From: CADEED01 sp963839685
Lineage (GTDB): Bacteria > Pseudomonadota > Gammaproteobacteria > Steroidobacterales > Steroidobacteraceae
Direction of reading: 5' to 3'
Length of the DNA stretch: 64,000 bases
Assembly (NCBI GenBank): GCA_963839685.1
Contig: CAWIVS010000008.1
Coordinates: 124,001-188,000 of the forward strand
In this document: positions 1-9,663 of the stretch, piece after piece
Position numbering within the stretch: position 1 is the first letter of the stretch
Layout of the letters: each line of letters starts with the position of its first letter
Notes under the pieces: generated by a model
The model's database searches: none
What the model saw: only the letters and a program-made list of their open reading frames with translations
Told to the model about the DNA's origin: nothing
Position numbers and translations under genes: made by a program

Positions 1-981
1 CCGCGCGCCGAGCCGGCCGTGATAGAGCGATGATCAACGCGGCCATGTACCCGGTGGCCAGCACCGGCACGGCGAACAGGTGGATGAGATCGCCGTAGAA
101 ATATCCATGCGGCGACTCAGGCAGCAGCGGTGACTCGCGCAACATCGTCGCCGCGGCTTCGAGCACCAGTCCCAGCGGCAGCACCCAGCGCGCCAGTCGC
201 CGCCACTGCGGAAGAAATCACGGGCGCGCGTGATCCAGCCGTGCCGCCCGACCCAGGCGCCGATAAGGAATCGACCGAGCGCATAGAAGAACCAGCCGAC
301 GATGAGCCCATTGGCGAGATAGTCGATGACCGTCCAGTCGAGGAAGTTGCCCACGATCCCGAAGTAGTCGCCGCTCTCGGACAGTTGCTGGCGCACCAGC
401 ACGGCGGCTTCCTCATACATGCCGGTCTCACCCGTCCAGCTGCCAAGGCCGGTGAACTCGGTGAGCGTCTTCTGCATCGCCCGGCCCACCAGCGCGCAGA
501 TCACCCCGTAGGCGAGCAAGTCGCGGTGAGCTGAGATTTCGCATCGCCAGCAAGGCAAACCCGCGCAGTGCATACAGGTGCAGGATGTCCCACGACCAGA
601 GGAAGACGACGTGGATCAACCCAATGGCGAGCAGCACACACAGTCGACGGAAATACACCACCTCGAATCCGCGCCACGTGCTTCCAGGCGCTGCATCTGC
701 AGATAAAAGCCGAGTCCGAACAGGAAGGCGAAGATCGTGTTGGCCTTGTCGAAGAACAGCCAGCCGAGCACGTCGTACAACGCCAGGTCGATGGGTGCCG
801 ACGGCAGCGACAGCAGCTGGGTCTCCGTCGACATGACGTTGACGCTGGCGAACTGGATGAGATTGACCAGGAACACCCCGAACAGCGCCACGCCGCGCAG
901 CACGTCCATGATTTCGACGCGCTCGGACGCACTGGTGGGAGTTGCTTCCAGGTTGTCATCTTTGCCGACCGCCGGCCCCAA
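1..981 (-). pseudogene. YeiB/DUF418-type membrane protein, frameshifted and cut by the window edge
   Basis: Multi-pass inner-membrane protein of the DUF418 (YeiB-like) group; function of the family is poorly known. Reading from 981 leftwards, the frame gives the typical start EIMDVLRGVALFGVFLVN and a segment FGLGFYLQMQRLEARG. It must then change frame near 655 to continue as FRRLCVLLAIGLIHVVFLWS, again near 530 (ALRGFALLAMRNLS into AHRDLLAYGVICALVGRAMQ), and again near 215 to reach YFYGDLIHLFAVPVLATGYM. Each piece joins smoothly to the next, so this is one gene with three indels rather than separate genes. The start is unclear: TTG at 981 or an internal ATG at 909. The C-terminus lies outside the window. 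Either a decaying gene or assembly error. Confidence 0.75.
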
Positions 982-1155
982 AGCGGGGGCTCAACCCCGG
1001 CAACTCACTCATATATAATGTCTCCCTGCGGCGGGGATGGTACAGCGCAGGGCCCCGGATCGGTTCAATTGAACCCGGGCGGGGCCTTCAGTAGACTGCG
1101 CGCCCCGCTGCCCACCGCCCGGCCTAAAACCGGCAGGCACTGGGATCACCAATAT

Positions 1156-1232
1156 CGGGGTGTAGCTCAGCCTGGTAGAGCACTACGTTCGGGACGTAGG
1201 AGTCGAAGGTTCAAATCCTTTCACCCCGACCA
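1156..1232 (+). tRNA. tRNA-Pro (anticodon CGG)
   Basis: A 77-nt cloverleaf can be folded by eye. The 7-bp acceptor stem is CGGGGTG with CACCCCG, and C1-G72 is typical of proline tRNAs. The D arm is TAGCTCAGCCTGGTAGAGC. The anticodon stem CTACG/CGTAG encloses the loop TTCGGGA, giving anticodon CGG. The T arm contains GGTTCAAATCC, and CCA is encoded at the 3' end. Upstream (982-1155) there is no gene; it holds a TATAAT-like box at 1014-1019 and a perfect 14-bp palindrome (ggttcaattgaacc, 1062-1075) of unknown role. The 3' end is the apparent attachment site for the repeats further right. Confidence 0.95.
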
Positions 1233-1246
1233 TCTTTCCCTTGTCC

Positions 1247-2504
1247 ATTCCGTTCACATGGGTAACGGATTATTCCGAGGACATGGGTAACACCTTAGCA
1301 GCGAACGGATTCTCTGCGCACTCGAACCGTGAGCTCTCATGGTCGAAGAACCCCAAGTCGTAGTGCATGAAGCTGATCAGCCAGACTTTTTCCTCGACCT
1401 CTTTGACGCCGACGTTCTGGCCGGCGAACACCGTGGAGAGATTGATCTTGCGCGAGCCGAAGCACACCCGTCCGCACATGGTGACGGCAACGGTGCGGTC
1501 GTGGAACGGATATTCGAGCGGATCGAGGCCGTGATACGGGTGAGCTGACGGGCGATAGAGCTCACCCGGATAACGCATCTCGATCGCCTGATGAGGGCGC
1601 TCCTGGTTGTAGCACTCGATGAACCGGTCGAACTTCTCCTGCTGCTGCAGGAAGTTGTTAGCCGCGGGCTTGGTGGTCTCCTTCTTCAAGGTCAGGTGCA
1701 TGCGCTCATGCCGCCCGTTCTGCGTGGGTCGGCCAGGCTGGATGCGTTCGAGGCCGATCCCTAATCGCAGCCACCACACCGACAGCTTCGAGAGCCCGAA
1801 GATCGCGCTGGCGCTCGCGAACGGCGCGCCGTTGTCGGTGCGGATGGACTTCGGCAGGCCAAAGTCCCTGAAGGCACGCTCGAACACGGTAAATGCAGGC
1901 TCGGCGTGCGTGCTGGCCAATGCATCACAACAGATCAGGTAGCGTGAGGCGAAGTCGGTGATGGTGAGCGGATAGCAATAGCGCTTGTCAGTGAGCATGA
2001 ACTCGCCCTTGAAGTCCGCGCACCACAGATCGTTCGGCGAGGTGGGGGTGGAGAGGGTCGTGCCTTGCGCGTGGTAGCGCCGCTCTCGGCCGTGCACCAC
2101 CAGGCCATGGCGATCCAGGACCGCGTGCACCGTACTGACGGCCGGTGGCTTGATGTCCGGGAAGCGACGACGCAGCTTGGCGCGGATCTTCGGCGCACCC
2201 CAGCTCGGATGCTCCTGCTTGAGCGACAGGATGAGCGTCTCGATCTGGAACGGCAGGCGGTTAGCTTGCCGGTACGGGCGACGACTGCGGTCGGTGAGCC
2301 CTTCCAGGCCTATGTCTTTGTACCGCGTGAAGATCTTGTAGCCGGTCTTGCGAGAGATATCGAACTCCCGGCATAGCTCGGCCATCTTCTCGCCTTCCAG
2401 CAGGCGAGCCACAAACCGCAGGCGCTCGTCCATCTTGCAACACTCCCGCCACGGCATATGGGTCTCCCCCAAATGCCGGAAAGTGTTACCTATGTGTCCG
2501 GAAT
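1247..2504. mobile_element. IS481-family insertion sequence
   Basis: About 1.26 kb with imperfect terminal inverted repeats: attccgttcacatgggtaac at 1247-1266 matches the reverse complement of 2485-2504 at 17 of 20 positions. A second related copy (attccgaggacatgggtaac) lies just inside at 1272-1291 and could be a second transposase-binding site. The element carries one transposase gene. It begins only 15 bp after the tRNA-Pro end. I could not see a clear target-site duplication, so the exact ends are uncertain by a few bases. Confidence 0.8.
1270..2457 (-). CDS. IS481-family transposase
   Basis: DDE transposase of about 395 residues that would cut and rejoin the ends of its own element. An N-terminal helix-turn-helix region (MAELCREFDISRKTGYKIF) precedes an integrase core with the catalytic carboxylates in LWCADFKGEF, SIRTDNGAPF and GRHERMHLTLK. 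The C-terminal YNQERPHQAIEMRYPGELY block is typical of the family. The ATG at 2457 (MPWRECCKMDERL) is chosen over a TTG five codons upstream because the family usually starts there. The frame is intact, so the protein could be active. Its stop codon lies between the two left-end repeat copies. Confidence 0.9.
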   Translation of the reverse strand: MPWRECCKMDERLRFVARLLEGEKMAELCREFDISRKTGYKIFTRYKDIGLEGLTDRSRRPYRQANRLPFQIETLILSLKQEHPSWGAPKIRAKLRRRFPDIKPPAVSTVHAVLDRHGLVVHGRERRYHAQGTTLSTPTSPNDLWCADFKGEFMLTDKRYCYPLTITDFASRYLICCDALASTHAEPAFTVFERAFRDFGLPKSIRTDNGAPFASASAIFGLSKLSVWWLRLGIGLERIQPGRPTQNGRHERMHLTLKKETTKPAANNFLQQQEKFDRFIECYNQERPHQAIEMRYPGELYRPSAHPYHGLDPLEYPFHDRTVAVTMCGRVCFGSRKINLSTVFAGQNVGVKEVEEKVWLISFMHYDLGFFDHESSRFECAENPFAAKVLPMSSE

Positions 2505-2517
2505 GAACTGCTACCCA

Positions 2518-3423
2518 TCAGTCCGAATGGGCACCTACGCGTAGCAGAGACTCTGGCTGGAAGTCGTAGCTGGCCCACAAGCTACCGTCTTCGCCCGGAC
2601 GAAGAACTACTTCGCCAATCAGCTCGCGCAGCAGCGGACGCGCCTTCATGACTGCGTCTGGATGGCCATCAAGTCCGGCTCGAACTTGCGCGCAGTACAG
2701 CTCGGCAGCGCGAGGCATCAGCGCGATCACCTTGTCTTGCGTACCGGCGCTTGGCGCAGCGGCGAGCTGTGCGCGCTTGCCTTCCGCCTTCTCAATCGCG
2801 GCCTGTATCTCGTCTGCGGGCATGTCTGGGTCGCCAGAACGTAGTCGCTCCCGCAGTCGTTCGATGCGTGCATCGTGCTGACGAAGTTCGTCGGGCAATG
2901 ACTCCGCCGGGCAAGCTGCTTCACGGGCGCGCTCTGCATACAGCTTCTGCATCTCATGCGCCATGCGGCGTACGCGGTCGGGGGCCAGTAACTCATCCTT
3001 TATCGGACCCACGATGATCCGCTCGGCATCATCTCGCCGCACGTGAACGGCGTTGACGCACGCGCGGCCGTTCAGATGACCGCTACACGCATACGAACGC
3101 TCATTCGCGAGAACGTAGTGCGCGCCACACGCACCACACTCCAGCAATCCGCTCAGCAAGTACTTCGCCTTGCCGCCGCCCTTCATAGGGCGTCTTAGAT
3201 TCCGAGTAACACGTGGTTTGTTCGCTTGCGCAAACAGCTCATCGCTCACAATCCGAAGTGATTCGTCGTGACTGGTTACCCACTCTGCTTCAGGCCGGGC
3301 ACGTCGCCGATCCTTACCCGTATCAGGATCGCGAAGATACAGGGTCGCATTCCACCTCGTCCGGCCCGTATACCGAGAGTCCGAAGGCGGGCTCCCGTCA
3401 TGTGTAACTACCTTGCACGACGC
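2518..3423 (-). pseudogene. Large serine recombinase, C-terminal remnant
   Basis: The open frame encodes the recombinase domain (YTGRTRWNATLYLRDPDTG, then RPEAEWVTSHDESLRIVSDE), a zinc-ribbon region (LECGACGAHYVL, then YACSGHLNGRACVN) and a C-terminal coiled-coil tail. The N-terminal resolvase catalytic domain with its nucleophilic serine is absent: the frame meets an in-frame stop at 3424-3426. It therefore cannot catalyse recombination alone. It lies just right of the IS481 element with its C-terminus facing the tRNA. A homologous, shorter remnant occurs at 16063-16306 next to another att-like repeat, which suggests related elements brought both. Confidence 0.8.
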
Positions 3424-3548
3424 TTACGCGCCACGCCGATTCGGAACGCACGGAGCCCATACTTAAAGGCGTCCATGACACTTCCGTCCTTGCGACGAAT
3501 AAAGCGCGTGTAGATGTACACATGGCCGTCATCAGATGACGTGGCCAT
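3408..3548 (-). CDS. Small basic protein, 46 residues
   Basis: Short open frame beginning MATSSDDGHVYIYTRFIRR and ending VARKRRAR. It is strongly basic with a KDGSVMDAFKYGLRAFRI core, and has a possible ribosome site (gggaagtgag) upstream of the ATG at 3548. It overlaps the 5' end of the recombinase remnant by 16 bp in another frame. I do not recognise the family. A small protein encoded next to a serine recombinase could be a recombination accessory factor, but that rests on position only. The 219 bp between it and the next gene on the right shows no convincing coding signal. Confidence 0.4.
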   Translation of the reverse strand: MATSSDDGHVYIYTRFIRRKDGSVMDAFKYGLRAFRIGVARKRRAR

Positions 3549-3815
3549 GGTTCAACTCACTTCCCGCTGCGCGGGAGTAAGGGGTGTAGGCCGTTGCCGT
3601 GACGTACCGTGAGGCGCATAGTTGCTGGAACCGCTGGATAAACTGATTTACCCGCGGGGCGAACACCCGTTCCAGGTTGAACCCCACCGTTCTTAACTCG
3701 CTGAATTCACAACACTGCTTCTGCCGTAGGACGGCAAGCGCTCGCGTTTAGCCCCTTTCCGATCCGCGTGGCATGGGGGAAATGCTATTCGGAAGGCTCA
3801 CGAAGGAATCCACCC

Positions 3816-5156
3816 ATGGCTCGTGTACCCACCCTGTTGATGGTCTCGCTCCTGAGTGCGGGCGCGGCCTTCGCGCAAACCGCGCCCCCTACCCAAGAAT
3901 CCATCCGCGAGGTCATGAACCGCGTGCATGGCTATCTACTCACGGCGACCCCGCTGCGGCCCATCAACGGCGACACGGGCGCCGCGGTCTCGCTCGACAA
4001 CATGCCGAGGAACGTCGCGCTCGGGCGCACCGACATGCGGATCACCTCGTACGAATGGGGCGTCACGTATGCCGGCATGCAGCGCGCCACGTCGGTCACG
4101 GGCGACCAGCGCTACCGCGCTTATGTGAACACACGGCTCACCGGGCTGGCGCGCATGGCGGCGCACATGCGGGCCAACTACCCGACGGCGACCTACGACA
4201 CGTATCCGTCATCCGTATCCGGCAGTAGTTTCTCGCTGCGCCCGATGCTCTTCCCGCAGACCCTCGACCACTCCGGCTCGATGTGCGCGGCCATGATCAA
4301 GGCGCATCGCGCGGGAATCGGCAACGGCGCGCTGCGCCCGTGGATCGACAACTACGCGAACTGGGTGTCGAGGCGGCAATTCCGCTTGCCTGACGGCACG
4401 TTCGCGCGCAACACGCCGCTGCCGAACTCGGTGTGGCTCGACGACCTTTACATGAGCGTGCCGTGCCTCGCGCAGATGGGGGTACTCACGGGCGACCGCC
4501 GCTACTTCGACGACGCCGCAAAGCAGATCCTGCAGTTCTACTCGAGGATGTTCGTGGGGCAAAAAAGCCTGTGGATGCACGGCTGGATCCAGGAGATGAG
4601 TCCTCACCCGGCGTTCCACTGGGCGCGGGCCAACGGATGGGCGCTCATGGCTACAGTCGAGTTGCTGGCGGAGCTGCCGAAGGATCATCCCCAGAGGACG
4701 CAGTTGCTGAACATCCTCAGGGCGCATGCCACCGGGCTTCGGCGAGTGCAGGCGCCTTCAGGGCTCTGGCACCAGTTGCTCGATCGTCCGGATTCGTACG
4801 AGGAGACGTCGTCGAGCGCAATGTACGTATTCGCGTTGACGCGCGCCGTCAATAAGGGCTGGATTAGCCGCAACACCTGGGCTCCCATCGTGTTACGCGG
4901 ATGGAATGGCTTGACGACGAAAGTGAATTCGATGGGCCAGGTCGAGGGCACCTGCATCAGCACGGGTCTCGGCTGGGACGATACGTTCTATCTCAATCGC
5001 CCGACGGACGTGAACGCGGCGCACGGCTACGGGCCAATCTTCCTGGCGGGCTCCGAGATCATTTACCTGCTCCAGAGGCACCCGGAAGTCGGCACAACCG
5101 ATGCCACCGTTCAGTTCGATCCGGTATTCGAGGACAAGCCGCGGCGGCATGATTAA
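3816..5156 (+). CDS. GH105/GH88-type unsaturated glycuronyl hydrolase, secreted
   Basis: About 446 residues. These enzymes hydrolyse the unsaturated uronic acid left at the end of oligosaccharides by polysaccharide lyases (pectin or ulvan type). The protein starts with a signal peptide (MARVPTLLMVSLLSAGAAFA) after aagga at a proper distance; the ATG at 3816 is preferred to an earlier one at 3768. Family-type (alpha/alpha)6-barrel motifs are present: VWLDDLYMSVP, WMHGWIQ, HWARANGWALMATVELL, GLWHQLLDRPDSYEETSSSA and HGYGP. No lyase or sugar transporter lies beside it, so the natural substrate is open. It is the only intact cargo gene in the first block of the tRNA-Pro island. Confidence 0.85.
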   Translation: MARVPTLLMVSLLSAGAAFAQTAPPTQESIREVMNRVHGYLLTATPLRPINGDTGAAVSLDNMPRNVALGRTDMRITSYEWGVTYAGMQRATSVTGDQRYRAYVNTRLTGLARMAAHMRANYPTATYDTYPSSVSGSSFSLRPMLFPQTLDHSGSMCAAMIKAHRAGIGNGALRPWIDNYANWVSRRQFRLPDGTFARNTPLPNSVWLDDLYMSVPCLAQMGVLTGDRRYFDDAAKQILQFYSRMFVGQKSLWMHGWIQEMSPHPAFHWARANGWALMATVELLAELPKDHPQRTQLLNILRAHATGLRRVQAPSGLWHQLLDRPDSYEETSSSAMYVFALTRAVNKGWISRNTWAPIVLRGWNGLTTKVNSMGQVEGTCISTGLGWDDTFYLNRPTDVNAAHGYGPIFLAGSEIIYLLQRHPEVGTTDATVQFDPVFEDKPRRHD

Positions 5157-5225
5157 CATCGAACTGATTCGTAGGGTGGCGGTACTTCTTTGAAAGCCCC
5201 TCGCCTATTGAAGTGAACGTGAAAT

Positions 5226-5615
5226 TTGTCGTCGATTTCGCGCGAGTGGTCCGTACTCGTTCGCGTGAAAGCGGTGCTCGAGCGGCTCGCGGAAACGCGC
5301 GGTCTTCCGAAGCCGATCACCGTGGATCACGGTCCGGAGTTCGAAGGCCAAGCGCTCGATGCCTGGGCGTACGAACGCGCGGTACAGCTGTCGTTCATTC
5401 GGCCCGGCAAACCCAACAAGAATGCGTACATCGAGAGCTTCAACGGCAAGTTCCGCGACGAGTGCTTGAACGAACACTGGTTCGTCACAATGGCTCAAGC
5501 CAGGCGGATCATCGAAGCCTGGCGCATCGAGTACAACACAGAGCGAACGCACAGCTCTAGGCGATTCTGACGCCCGAGGAGTTTGCCGAAGAATGTTTGG
5601 CGAGCAGGAATGAAG
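5226..5615 (+). pseudogene. IS3-family transposase OrfB fragment
   Basis: Only the second half of the DDE core survives. ITVDHGPEF carries the second aspartate, NAYIESFNGKFRDECLNEHWF the catalytic glutamate, and RIIEAWRIEYNTERTHSS the family C-terminal block. Near 5560 two small indels throw the frame off; TPEEFAEECLASRNEA resumes in another frame to about 5615. The N-terminal domain and first aspartate are missing and no terminal repeats were seen. The bases from 5616 to 5881 contain no gene, only an att-like repeat (5748-5770) and a 19-bp repeat (5839-5857). Confidence 0.85.
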
Positions 5616-5747
5616 CTGGAGTATTTTTGGATTCGAGTCGGAAGATTGCGCCGCAACAAAATGCCCGCAAGGGACGATTTTTAAGTACCCAGCTTCGCAG
5701 GGACGCACACTAACGTAGACGCACCCGAACTGACACCGGAGGGACAA

Positions 5748-5770
5748 GACAAATCCTCTCACCCCGACCA
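5748..5770 (+). repeat. att-like copy of the tRNA-Pro 3' end (copy B)
   Basis: The bases aaatcctctcaccccgacca match the T-arm/acceptor end of the tRNA-Pro (1212-1232) at all but a couple of positions, including the encoded CCA, in the same orientation. Unlike copies C to F, the sequence to its left does not share the long conserved arm. It is too short to be a tRNA gene and fits an attachment-site scar. Confidence 0.7.
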
Positions 5771-5838
5771 TTCATTATTCTTAGAGCCTTTTCCCTCGGG
5801 CACGCCGAAGTCGACGCTGCGGTTGCAGGGAAAAACAA

Positions 5839-5857
5839 CTCACGGTTCCAGAAACGG
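5839..5857 (+). repeat. 19-bp repeat, copy 1
   Basis: The bases ctcacggttccagaaacgg occur here and again at 13477-13495. Each copy lies about 25 bp beyond the stop codon of a minus-strand gene (stops at 5882 and 13521). Here the motif is followed by a second ggttcc. Role unknown; possibly another insertion junction. Confidence 0.6.
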
Positions 5858-5881
5858 TTCCAGTTCAAATTGGCACGTTCG

Positions 5882-6850
5882 CTACTCGCCCGAACCACCC
5901 AACGCCTTCCGGAACTCCTTGTAGTCTGTGGGTCGCTCCGTCGGCGGGTAGTAGTTCTGCGGGAACCACCGCAACCCCACACGCATGATCTTCGACGTGC
6001 CTGTGTCATCCAGTTCGCTGACGTCCTTGATGAAGAAGGCGAAGCGATTGCCACTGGGCAGCACTGCATTGTCAGAGAACGGGAACGCGAACGACGTGAG
6101 GTCGAAGTCGAATCGGTAGTCCGAAATCACCGCAGTGGCTGAAGCCGGCGAGATCAGCACATGCACGCGCTCGGCGGAGAAATCCGGCTTGTCGAACACG
6201 ATGGAGAGCGTGTCGCGGCAGTCAGGCGAACTGATGCTGAAGGATTTCAGCTCCTTGCCGGGCACCAGCACGCTCGCGGAATTGGTGGACTGGCCGAAGC
6301 TTTCTTCCAGCTCCGGGTCGCTGACGAACTGGAAGGTGGTCTCGATGCTGGCGGCGGGAGTGCATGTCGCTACCTTGTCCTCCCACAGCTGCGCGATCTG
6401 GCGCTGGATGACACGGTGCGCCGCCTGCCGCAGGTTGCTGCGCGCAGTCAGGATGGCTTCCGGCGCGACGGTTCCCTTGTACTTGGACAAGCGGTCGTCG
6501 GCATCTTGCAGCAGCGGCCTGAGTTCGAAATGCTCGTGGAAATTGAGCGTCAGGAGCTGCGCCAGCACCGCATAGCGTACCGGATCCGTGTCCGCGTCCG
6601 CTCCATCGGGGCCGGCAATCGGGGCGATGAGCTGCCCGAACATGGTGGCGCGCAGTGAGCTCTCCGCCTGCTCGCGCTGGTTGATGAGCTGAAGGTTGGC
6701 GCGGTTCTGCTCGAAGTGGTTCGCGAGCCACGCCGCCACGATCGCGCCCAGCGGCACGGTCAGCTTCATCAACACGTCGAGCCAGAACTGGACGTCGCGC
6801 TTGGCCTTCACTTCCGCGCGGCTGTCACCGGCCTGGTTCTCTTCCGTCAT
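5882..6850 (-). CDS. Membrane-anchored protein of unknown function
   Basis: A 322-residue protein not recognised as a named family. After a charged start, residues 26-45 (VLMKLTVPLGAIVAAWLANH) form one membrane segment, followed by a glutamine/asparagine-rich helical stretch (FEQNRANLQLINQREQAESS) and a large soluble domain, probably periplasmic, with two cysteines. The ATG at 6850 has no clear Shine-Dalgarno site. It sits 10 bp behind the stop of the small exported protein upstream, so translational coupling is likely and the two probably form one unit. Confidence 0.7.
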   Translation of the reverse strand: MTEENQAGDSRAEVKAKRDVQFWLDVLMKLTVPLGAIVAAWLANHFEQNRANLQLINQREQAESSLRATMFGQLIAPIAGPDGADADTDPVRYAVLAQLLTLNFHEHFELRPLLQDADDRLSKYKGTVAPEAILTARSNLRQAAHRVIQRQIAQLWEDKVATCTPAASIETTFQFVSDPELEESFGQSTNSASVLVPGKELKSFSISSPDCRDTLSIVFDKPDFSAERVHVLISPASATAVISDYRFDFDLTSFAFPFSDNAVLPSGNRFAFFIKDVSELDDTGTSKIMRVGLRWFPQNYYPPTERPTDYKEFRKALGGSGE

Positions 6851-6860
6851 GCGCGGTTCG

Positions 6861-7148
6861 TTACTGACAGTTGATGCTGATGGTCGAGGCGCCGTTCAGC
6901 GCGGCCACCTTCGAGACCTTGCCGTTGGGGCAATTGACGGTGTAGACGCCGGTAGCCAGCGCCACGGAGAACTTGCCACCCTCCTCCACCTTGATGTCGG
7001 CCACTTTGGCTTCGCCCTTGAAAACCGGCAGCACGGTGCCGGCCTTGACGCCCGTGACCGTGCCCTGTAGGACGCCAACCTGCGCTTGGGCGCCCGCGGC
7101 ACCCAGCAACAGCGCAATGACGATCGATGAAATTTTCAGTTTTTTCAT
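6861..7148 (-). CDS. Small secreted protein with beta-sandwich-like repeat
   Basis: A 95-residue exported protein. MKKLKISSIVIALLLGAAGA followed by QAQ is a clear signal peptide. The mature part (GVLQGTVTGVKAGTVLPVFK and the following KVEEGGKFSVALATGVYTV) resembles a single carboxypeptidase-regulatory-like fold, with two cysteines that may pair. The ATG at 7148 is preferred over one 14 codons upstream because ggag lies seven bases before it and the signal peptide starts there. Probably co-transcribed with the membrane protein that follows. Function unknown. Confidence 0.75.
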   Translation of the reverse strand: MKKLKISSIVIALLLGAAGAQAQVGVLQGTVTGVKAGTVLPVFKGEAKVADIKVEEGGKFSVALATGVYTVNCPNGKVSKVAALNGASTISINCQ

Positions 7149-7266
7149 GTTGGCACTCCGGAATCGCGTGGCCCGCCGGCTGGCAGGCAATGACGCACTA
7201 TATTGGCGTCGTCGCGAGTTTGGCTATCCGTCGCAGTCCCGCGTCGACTCAAACATTTCCCAACAG

Positions 7267-8954
7267 TCAGATAGCGCCGGCCTTCATCTGTTGCACGGCG
7301 TAGTTCGCGGCACGCGCCGTCAGCGCCATGAACGTGAGCGACGGATTCTGCGCAGCCGTGGATGGCATGCACGAACCGTCCGTCACGAAGAGGTTGGCCA
7401 CTTCATGAGACTGGTTGTGGCCATTCAGGAATGACGTTGCGGGATCGCGACCCATCCGCGCCGTTCCCATCTCGTGGATGCCAAATCCGCCGGGCGGCAG
7501 CTCCTCGGGAGGCAGCGCGATGTCCGTCGCTCCGGCGCTCTTCAACATCTGGGTCGCATCGCTGACCAGGTGCTTCGCGATCTCGCGTTCGTTCTTTCCC
7601 CATTCGAAGCGCGTATTGAGGATGGGCATGCCCCACTTGTCCTTGCGAACCGGATCGAGCGTCAGCGTGTTGTCGCGGTAGGGAAGACATTCGAGAAAGC
7701 CATAGAAGGCGAATGTCCACGGCCCGTATTCCCGCAAGCGCTGCTTGAGCGCCGCGCCGTAGCCGGGCACCGAGACCCCTTCCGTCCAGTTTGCTCGCGA
7801 TGCGCTTCCCTCATAACTGAAGCCTCGCAGGAACGGCGCCGTCCGCCCCTCGACGTTGTGAAAGCGCGGCATCCACACGCCTGCCGGCCGATTGCCGATC
7901 GTGTACTTGTCCAACATCCCCGGGATGACACCACTCACGGTGAGATAAGGGTGATCCATCAGGTACTGGCCCAGCACTCCACTGCGATTGCCAATGCCAT
8001 TGGGGAAACTTTCACTCGTTGAATTGAGCAGGATCTGCGTCGAGGCAAGAGTGGACGCATTGAGGAAGACGATTCTCGCGGTGTAACGCTTGCCGGCGCG
8101 GGTGTTTTGATCGACTACGCGAACTCCAGCGACTTTGCGTGACTTCGGATCGTAGTCGAGCCCGGCCACCACGCTGTCAGTGACGATCGTGAGATTGCCC
8201 GTCGCCCTTGCGGCAGGCAGCGTCGAACTGATCGAGCTGAAATACGAGCCCGTGGAACAGCCTCTTTCACACGGTCCGCAGTAGTGACACGGCTGTCGAC
8301 CGTGAAGCGCCTTGGTAAGGATGGCGGACGGTGCGATGGTCAGACGACGGTCCGGAAATTTCTTCGCGGATGCTTGTCGCCAACGAAGGTCTCGCAGGCA
8401 TTCATGAGCATGCCGGGCTGGAAGCGCCCTACGGGCGCGAACGGGGAGTCGAACTCGGTCTGCCCGGATACCCCGATGAACTCTTCGACGTGGTCATACC
8501 AGGGTCGAATGTCGTCGTAACGAATGGGCCAGTCGACGCCATGTCCATCCCGCTTGTTCTCTTCGAAATTGATGGGGCCCCAGCGAGGCGTACAGCGCCC
8601 CCACATGAGCGATTTGCCGCCGAGATGATTGCCGCGGATCCAGCGAAACGGGCGCGCGGGATCCTGGCCGTAAGGTTGTTCGGAGTCCTTGACCCAGAAC
8701 TGCTCGGTCGGCTCGCCGAACGCATAACAGGTGCTCTGGATCGGGTAGTCGCGTTCGTAGCGCTTGCGATCGCCGAGCTGGCGGAATGGGAACTGCCAGG
8801 CGGGCTTGTGCTCGCCGAGGTAGTCGGCAGGAGTGATCGAGCGCCCCCGCTCGAGCAGCAGCACCTTCAGGCCCTGCTCGGTGAGCTCCTTCGCGGCCCA
8901 GCCTCCGGAAATGCCGGAGCCAATGACGATCGCGTCGAAGTCGTACTTGGACAT
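7267..8954 (-). pseudogene. GMC-family FAD oxidoreductase, one frameshift
   Basis: Membrane-associated alcohol or sugar dehydrogenase large subunit of the gluconate 2-dehydrogenase type. The N-terminal part has the FAD motif (DAIVIGSGISGGWAAKELTE) and GGKSLMWGRCTPRWGP. Near 8370 the frame must shift by one base to continue as KKFPDRRLTIAPSAILTK and then CHYCGPCERGC, a cysteine-rich motif of this subfamily. The C-terminal half carries GIHEMGTARMG and FVTDGSCMPSTAAQNPSLT, with the family histidine and asparagine. Apart from that shift, all domains are present. It starts at 8954, four bases after the small subunit stops, so the two form an operon. The frameshift may be a sequencing error. Confidence 0.85.
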
Positions 8955-8958
8955 CGCG

Positions 8959-9564
8959 TCAACTCGCGTTGAACCAGTACATCGCGCCTGGAATCCCGGA
9001 ATCCGCCCGATCGCCTGGTTTGACGACCGCCGCGGGCTCGTACCGCGCCGCTGCAATTTGTTGATGCAGCTCGGTCGTGGCCCCGAGTTCGCTGGTGTAG
9101 TAACCGAAAATCGTGAGCCGCTTCATGAGGACCACGAATGGCGCACGCGGCGCAGTTGCGGCCCCTTCCGCCGTCGCCAGCAGCTCGCCGAAGTACTGAT
9201 CCTTCTGGCTCGCGGTCAGCTCCCCGAAGTTCTTGCCGTACTTCTTGGATGCGCCCGCCGAGAACTCGTGCATGCCGGAAATGAAGTTCTCGCGCTCGGC
9301 TTCGCTGAACCAATCCGACAGCATCATTCTCACGAATGCCGGCACGCCGGCCGCCAGCGCCCCGCCGGTGTCCGTCGTCGGGATGATCAACTCCGATACT
9401 TCGCCGATGAGGGTCCATTCATCCGCCGTCAGAGGCGTAGCCGGCGACTTCGCTGCGAGACCCGGTACGGTCAGCGACAGGCCGAATGTCGTCGCCAGTT
9501 GCACAAAGGCACGCCGATCGAGCGAATGTCGTCCCGGCACGAGCGATTCCGGCACCCGTTTCAT
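8959..9564 (-). CDS. Gluconate 2-dehydrogenase subunit 3 family protein
   Basis: Small subunit that accompanies GMC dehydrogenases and helps their export or assembly. The N-terminus has a twin-arginine-like signal (LDRRAFVQLATTFGLSLTVP). The body shows the family pattern: LTADEWTLIGEVSELIIPTTD, then GVPAFVRMMLSDWF, and a C-terminal FVVLMKRLTIFGYYTSELG with PGAMYW near the end. The ATG at 9564 is chosen; a GTG directly before it is also possible. It is placed immediately upstream of the GMC subunit, the usual gene order. Together they would oxidise a sugar or alcohol in the periplasm and pass electrons to a cytochrome, although no cytochrome gene is adjacent. Confidence 0.85.
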   Translation of the reverse strand: MKRVPESLVPGRHSLDRRAFVQLATTFGLSLTVPGLAAKSPATPLTADEWTLIGEVSELIIPTTDTGGALAAGVPAFVRMMLSDWFSEAERENFISGMHEFSAGASKKYGKNFGELTASQKDQYFGELLATAEGAATAPRAPFVVLMKRLTIFGYYTSELGATTELHQQIAAARYEPAAVVKPGDRADSGIPGAMYWFNAS

Positions 9565-9663
9565 CACGAACCTTTAAAGCCCGCACTCACGCCAGATTTT
9601 TCCTCACCAGCCCGACACGAATCGAGAACCGAACGCTCTTGGAGTATAGAACTGGTGCGACGG

